Shown: piece by piece, positions 58,418-61,280 of the stretch
How positions within the stretch are numbered: the first letter of the stretch is position 1
Layout of the letters: each line of letters starts with the position of its first letter
Origin: Bradyrhizobium valentinum
Lineage (GTDB): Bacteria; Pseudomonadota; Alphaproteobacteria; Rhizobiales; Xanthobacteraceae
Direction of reading: 5' to 3'
Assembly (NCBI RefSeq): GCF_001440405.1
Contig: NZ_LLXX01000131.1
Location: 43,279-104,558 of the forward strand
Length of the DNA: 61,280 nucleotides
Translations under genes and position numbers: made by a program
The notes under the pieces: model-generated
Databases searched by the model: none
The model's input: only the letters and a program-made list of their open reading frames with translations
Told to the model about the DNA's origin: nothing

Positions 58418-60466
58418 TCAGGCCGCCGCCCGCGCCGCCCGCTTGACGTCCGGCGGCGTCGCTTCCTCGACGAGGGCGGCCAGCGCCTCGGCGGTCGGCA
58501 TGACGTTCTGCCCATCGCTGCCGAGCCGGCGGATGGAGACCGAATGGGTCTCGGCTTCCTTCTTGCCGACGACGAGGAGGGCTGGGATCTTGGCCAGCGA
58601 GTGCTCGCGGACCTTGTAGTTGATCTTCTCGTTGCGCAGGTCGATCTCGACGCGGAGCCCCGCGCGCCGCGCGGCGGCCGCGACCACCTTGGCGTATTCA
58701 TCGCCTTCGGAGGTGATGGTCGTGACCACCACCTGGGTCGGCGCGAGCCAGAGCGGGAAGTTGCCGGCAAAATGCTCGATCAGGATGCCGATGAAGCGCT
58801 CCATCGAGCCGCAGATAGCGCGGTGCACCATGACCGGTGCCTTCTTGGACCCGTCGGCGTCGATATAGAACGCGCCAAAGCGCTCCGGCAGGTTGAAGTC
58901 GACTTGCGTGGTGCCGCATTGCCAGTCGCGGCCGATGGCGTCGCGCAGCACATATTCGAACTTGGGCCCGTAGAACGCGCCTTCGCCCGGGTTGATCGCG
59001 GTCTTGATGCGGTTATTGCCGCTGGCCTGGATTTCCGCGAGCACGGTCGCCATCACGCGCTCGGCATGCTCCCACATCTCATCGGTGCCGACGCGCTTCT
59101 CCGGCCGGGTCGAGAGCTTTACCGTGAGTTCGCCCTCGAAGCCGAAATCGGCGTAGGTCGACAGGATCAGATCGTTGATCTTGAGGCACTCGTCGGCAAG
59201 CTGCGCCTCGGTGCAGAACACATGCGCGTCGTCCTGCGTAAACCCGCGCACGCGCATCAGGCCGTGCATGGCGCCCGACGGCTCGTAGCGATGCACCACG
59301 CCGAATTCGGCAAGGCGCAAGGGCAGGTCGCGGTAGCTCTTAAGGCCATGCTTGAAGATCTGCACATGGCCCGGACAGTTCATCGGCTTGAGCGCAAACC
59401 AGCGCTTGTCCTCGGCCTCATCGCCGGCCGACTGCGCCGCGAACATGTTCTCGCGGTACCAGTCCCAATGGCCCGAGGTCTCCCACAGCGCCTTGTCGAG
59501 GATCTGCGGCGCGTTGACCTCGCTGTAGTCGCCCGTCAGTCGGCGGCGCATGTAGGCGATCAGCGCCTGGAAGATGGTCCATCCCTTCGGGTGCCAGAAC
59601 ACCACGCCGGGGCCTTCTTCCTGGAAGTGGAACAGGTCGAGCTCACGGCCGAGCTTGCGGTGGTCGCGCTTCTCGGCTTCCTCGATCTGCTTGAGGTAGG
59701 CGTCGAGCTCTTCCTGCCTGGCGAACGCCGTGCCGTAGATGCGCGTCAGCATCGGGTTGTTGGCGTCGCCGCGCCAGTAGGCGCCCGCCACCTTCATCAG
59801 CTTGAACGCGTTGCCGATCTTGCCGGTCGAATTCATGTGCGGGCCGCGGCACAGATCGAACCAGTCGCCCTGGAAATAGATCTTGATCGGCTCGTTGCCG
59901 GGGATGGCGTCGACCAGCTCGACCTTGAAGGCCTCGCCCTTGTCGCGGAACACCTGCTTGGTCTTCTCGCGGTCCCACACTTCCTTGGTGAAGGGCTTGT
60001 CGCGCGCGATGATTTCGCGCATCCGCTTTTCGATCGCGGCGAAATCTTCCGGCGTGAACGGCTCGTTGCGGAAGAAGTCGTAGTAGAAGCCGTTCTCGAT
60101 CACCGGGCCGATGGTGACCTGCGTGCCCGGCCATAGCGACTGCACGGCTTCCGCAAGCACATGTGCGCAGTCGTGGCGGATCAATTCCAGCGCGCGGGGG
60201 TCTTCGCGGTTGATAAGCTCGATCTTCGCATCGTGCGAAATCGGGTCGTTGAGATCGGTGACCACCCCGTCAAGCGCCATCGCCACCGTACGCTTGGCCA
60301 GCGAGGGTGAGATTCCCTTGGCGATGTCGAGCCCGGTGATGTCCTTGGCATATTCGCGTTTCGCGCCGTCCGGGAAGGTGAGGGTGATCTTTTCCAAGGG
60401 CTCGGCCGGTTTCAAATTCGCAAGGCCAAACTGGAACCCCGATGCGGGTGCATTGCTGTCAGGCAT
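58418..60466 (-). CDS. thrS: threonyl-tRNA synthetase
   Basis: 682 residues. It charges tRNA-Thr. Visible domains: TGS (about 20-85, ITLTFPDGAKREY), editing domain with HDCAHVLAEAV, catalytic motifs KPMNCPGHVQIF, HRYEPSGAMHGLMRVRGFTQ and RAICGSMERFIGILIEHFAG, and the C-terminal anticodon-binding domain. The start is 60466: AGGAG is six bases from that ATG but abuts the ATG at 60472, which is therefore too close to use. Divergent from the MFS gene. Confidence 0.97.
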   Translation of the reverse strand: MPDSNAPASGFQFGLANLKPAEPLEKITLTFPDGAKREYAKDITGLDIAKGISPSLAKRTVAMALDGVVTDLNDPISHDAKIELINREDPRALELIRHDCAHVLAEAVQSLWPGTQVTIGPVIENGFYYDFFRNEPFTPEDFAAIEKRMREIIARDKPFTKEVWDREKTKQVFRDKGEAFKVELVDAIPGNEPIKIYFQGDWFDLCRGPHMNSTGKIGNAFKLMKVAGAYWRGDANNPMLTRIYGTAFARQEELDAYLKQIEEAEKRDHRKLGRELDLFHFQEEGPGVVFWHPKGWTIFQALIAYMRRRLTGDYSEVNAPQILDKALWETSGHWDWYRENMFAAQSAGDEAEDKRWFALKPMNCPGHVQIFKHGLKSYRDLPLRLAEFGVVHRYEPSGAMHGLMRVRGFTQDDAHVFCTEAQLADECLKINDLILSTYADFGFEGELTVKLSTRPEKRVGTDEMWEHAERVMATVLAEIQASGNNRIKTAINPGEGAFYGPKFEYVLRDAIGRDWQCGTTQVDFNLPERFGAFYIDADGSKKAPVMVHRAICGSMERFIGILIEHFAGNFPLWLAPTQVVVTTITSEGDEYAKVVAAAARRAGLRVEIDLRNEKINYKVREHSLAKIPALLVVGKKEAETHSVSIRRLGSDGQNVMPTAEALAALVEEATPPDVKRAARAAA

Positions 60467-60758
60467 TGGCATCTCCTAAAGCTCACTCCTGCGAACGAGC
60501 GCAGGTAAGCGGAAAGCTGCGGTATAGCAGGCGATTCGGCTCCTGCAATCGGGCAATTTGCTAAACAGGGCGTGATGGAAGCAGCCGCGGGCGCTATATC
60601 CGGGGCCTCATTGCCCCCGGAAAGGCGGATTGCTTCTTCAAGCCCGACAATGCGCGCAGAGCCCGCGGGACGTCAGCGGCGTCAAATCAATAAATCTCAT
60701 GACGGCGATGACAAATAGTCCGGCATCGCGTCCTTTTCTTGACGCAGCTCGCCGCGTA

Positions 60759-60772
60759 CATGCACGTGCATG
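60759..60772. promoter_or_regulatory. perfect palindrome overlapping the MFS start codon
   Basis: CATGCACGTGCATG is a perfect 14-bp palindrome whose last three bases are the ATG of the MFS gene. Its symmetry and place suggest a regulator-binding site controlling the transporter, as for TetR-regulated efflux genes; no regulator gene is visible in the window. Confidence 0.5.
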
Positions 60773-61280
60773 AAACATGTGCCCGTGCCCGTCTACACCG
60801 AACGCCGCTTCGCCCCCACCGCATTGATGCTTGGCAATGTGGTCATCGGCTGCTCGGTGCTGGCGCCGGCGGGCATGCTCGGCGAGTTATCTTCCGGTCT
60901 TGACGTCAGCATTCGCACTGCGGGTCTGCTGATCACCTTCGGCGCAATCATGCTCTGCATCGGTTCACCGGTTACGGCGTGGCTGACTTCCAGGATCGAG
61001 CGCCGCACCTTGCTCACAGTGACGCTCGCCGTGCTCGCCCTCACCAACTTCGCTTCCGCCCTGGCGCCCGACTACACCAGCCTGCTCATCATCCGTCTGG
61101 TCATGCTCGCGGTCGGCGCGCTCTATACGCCGCAGGCGGCCGGGACAGCCGCGCTGATCGTGCCGGAGCAAAAGCGCGGCAGCACCATCGCCTATATCTT
61201 TCTCGGCTGGTCGCTGGCGGCGGCGGTCGGCCTGCCGCTGATCACGTTCATCGCCAGCCGATACGGCTGGGGGGCGGGCC
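60770..61280 (+). CDS. MFS transporter, N-terminal part (cut by window edge)
   Basis: 170 codons to the window edge. Five or so membrane helices are visible: ALMLGNVVIGCSVLAPAGML, TAGLLITFGAIMLCIGSPVT, LLTVTLAVLALTNFASALAP, LLIIRLVMLAVGALYTPQAA and TIAYIFLGWSLAAAVGLPLI. The SRIERR loop after helix 2 is the conserved MFS loop. It is probably a drug or metabolite efflux pump of the DHA1 group; the substrate is not predictable. The upstream 290-base gap is shared with thrS. Confidence 0.85.
   Translation, partial: MKHVPVPVYTERRFAPTALMLGNVVIGCSVLAPAGMLGELSSGLDVSIRTAGLLITFGAIMLCIGSPVTAWLTSRIERRTLLTVTLAVLALTNFASALAPDYTSLLIIRLVMLAVGALYTPQAAGTAALIVPEQKRGSTIAYIFLGWSLAAAVGLPLITFIASRYGWGAG

Noticed and set aside
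58336..58770. N-terminal extension of the nitroreductase to 332 residues
   Set aside because: The extension is antisense/out-of-frame thrS sequence (Arg/Ser/Pro-rich); the family start fits the GTG at 58335.
58544..60136. 530-residue plus-strand frame opposite thrS
   Set aside because: Antisense of a certain housekeeping gene with no domain of its own.

Overview
The window is a GC-rich alphaproteobacterial chromosome segment, most likely Bradyrhizobium or a close relative. The pointers are the protein sequences themselves, the abundant intergenic palindromic repeats typical of that group, a ROSE-type RNA thermometer in front of an Hsp20 gene, DUF3126, PAS_5 and BTLCP proteins, and an EcfG-type (general stress) promoter. 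I found no transposase, integrase, phage module or CRISPR array. Both ends cut genes: the alpha-E gene at the left and an MFS transporter at the right.

Layout. 1-8 kb: an alpha-E / circularly permuted ATP-grasp pair, a CinA-type protein, xanthine phosphoribosyltransferase, a core-MetE methionine synthase, a GST with an internal deletion, and an HCCA-isomerase/quinone-reductase pair. 8-20.4 kb: a long same-strand cluster (M20 peptidase, two Dpp-type permeases, a fused Dpp ATPase, M81 peptidase, M20 amidohydrolase, amidase, enoyl-CoA hydratase) facing a divergent peptide-binding protein and ended by a strong terminator. It reads as an import-and-hydrolysis system for an unusual peptide or amide, and almost every wide gap between its genes holds a different palindromic repeat. 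20.4-31 kb: mixed housekeeping and accessory genes (hydrolases, PlsC, a TMEM175-like protein, tRNA-Leu(TAA), an FAD monooxygenase, CysE, gamma carbonic anhydrase), plus a fossil of a membrane-protein gene.

31-45 kb is the surface and stress region. It holds a coupled RHH/RMF-like gene pair beside an EcfG-promoted secreted protein, a complete two-partner secretion system (1620-residue GLUG/MBG adhesin and its TpsB transporter), an Hsp20 operon under a ROSE thermometer, a LapG-like BTLCP cysteine peptidase and a double PilZ protein. 45-50 kb: an enoyl-CoA hydratase, a base-composition outlier, and a four-gene polar amino-acid ABC transporter. 50-61 kb: PAS_5, rhomboid, CBS, patatin, PAS-GGDEF-EAL, nitroreductase, thrS and the start of an MFS transporter whose start codon lies inside a perfect 14-bp palindrome.

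The most unusual items are the repeat-punctuated peptide/amide cluster, the two deletion remnants (GST and membrane protein), a 21-nt G-rich motif identical in two intergenic regions next to terminators, and the RHH/RMF-like pair. All family names come from reading the translated sequence without database searches.
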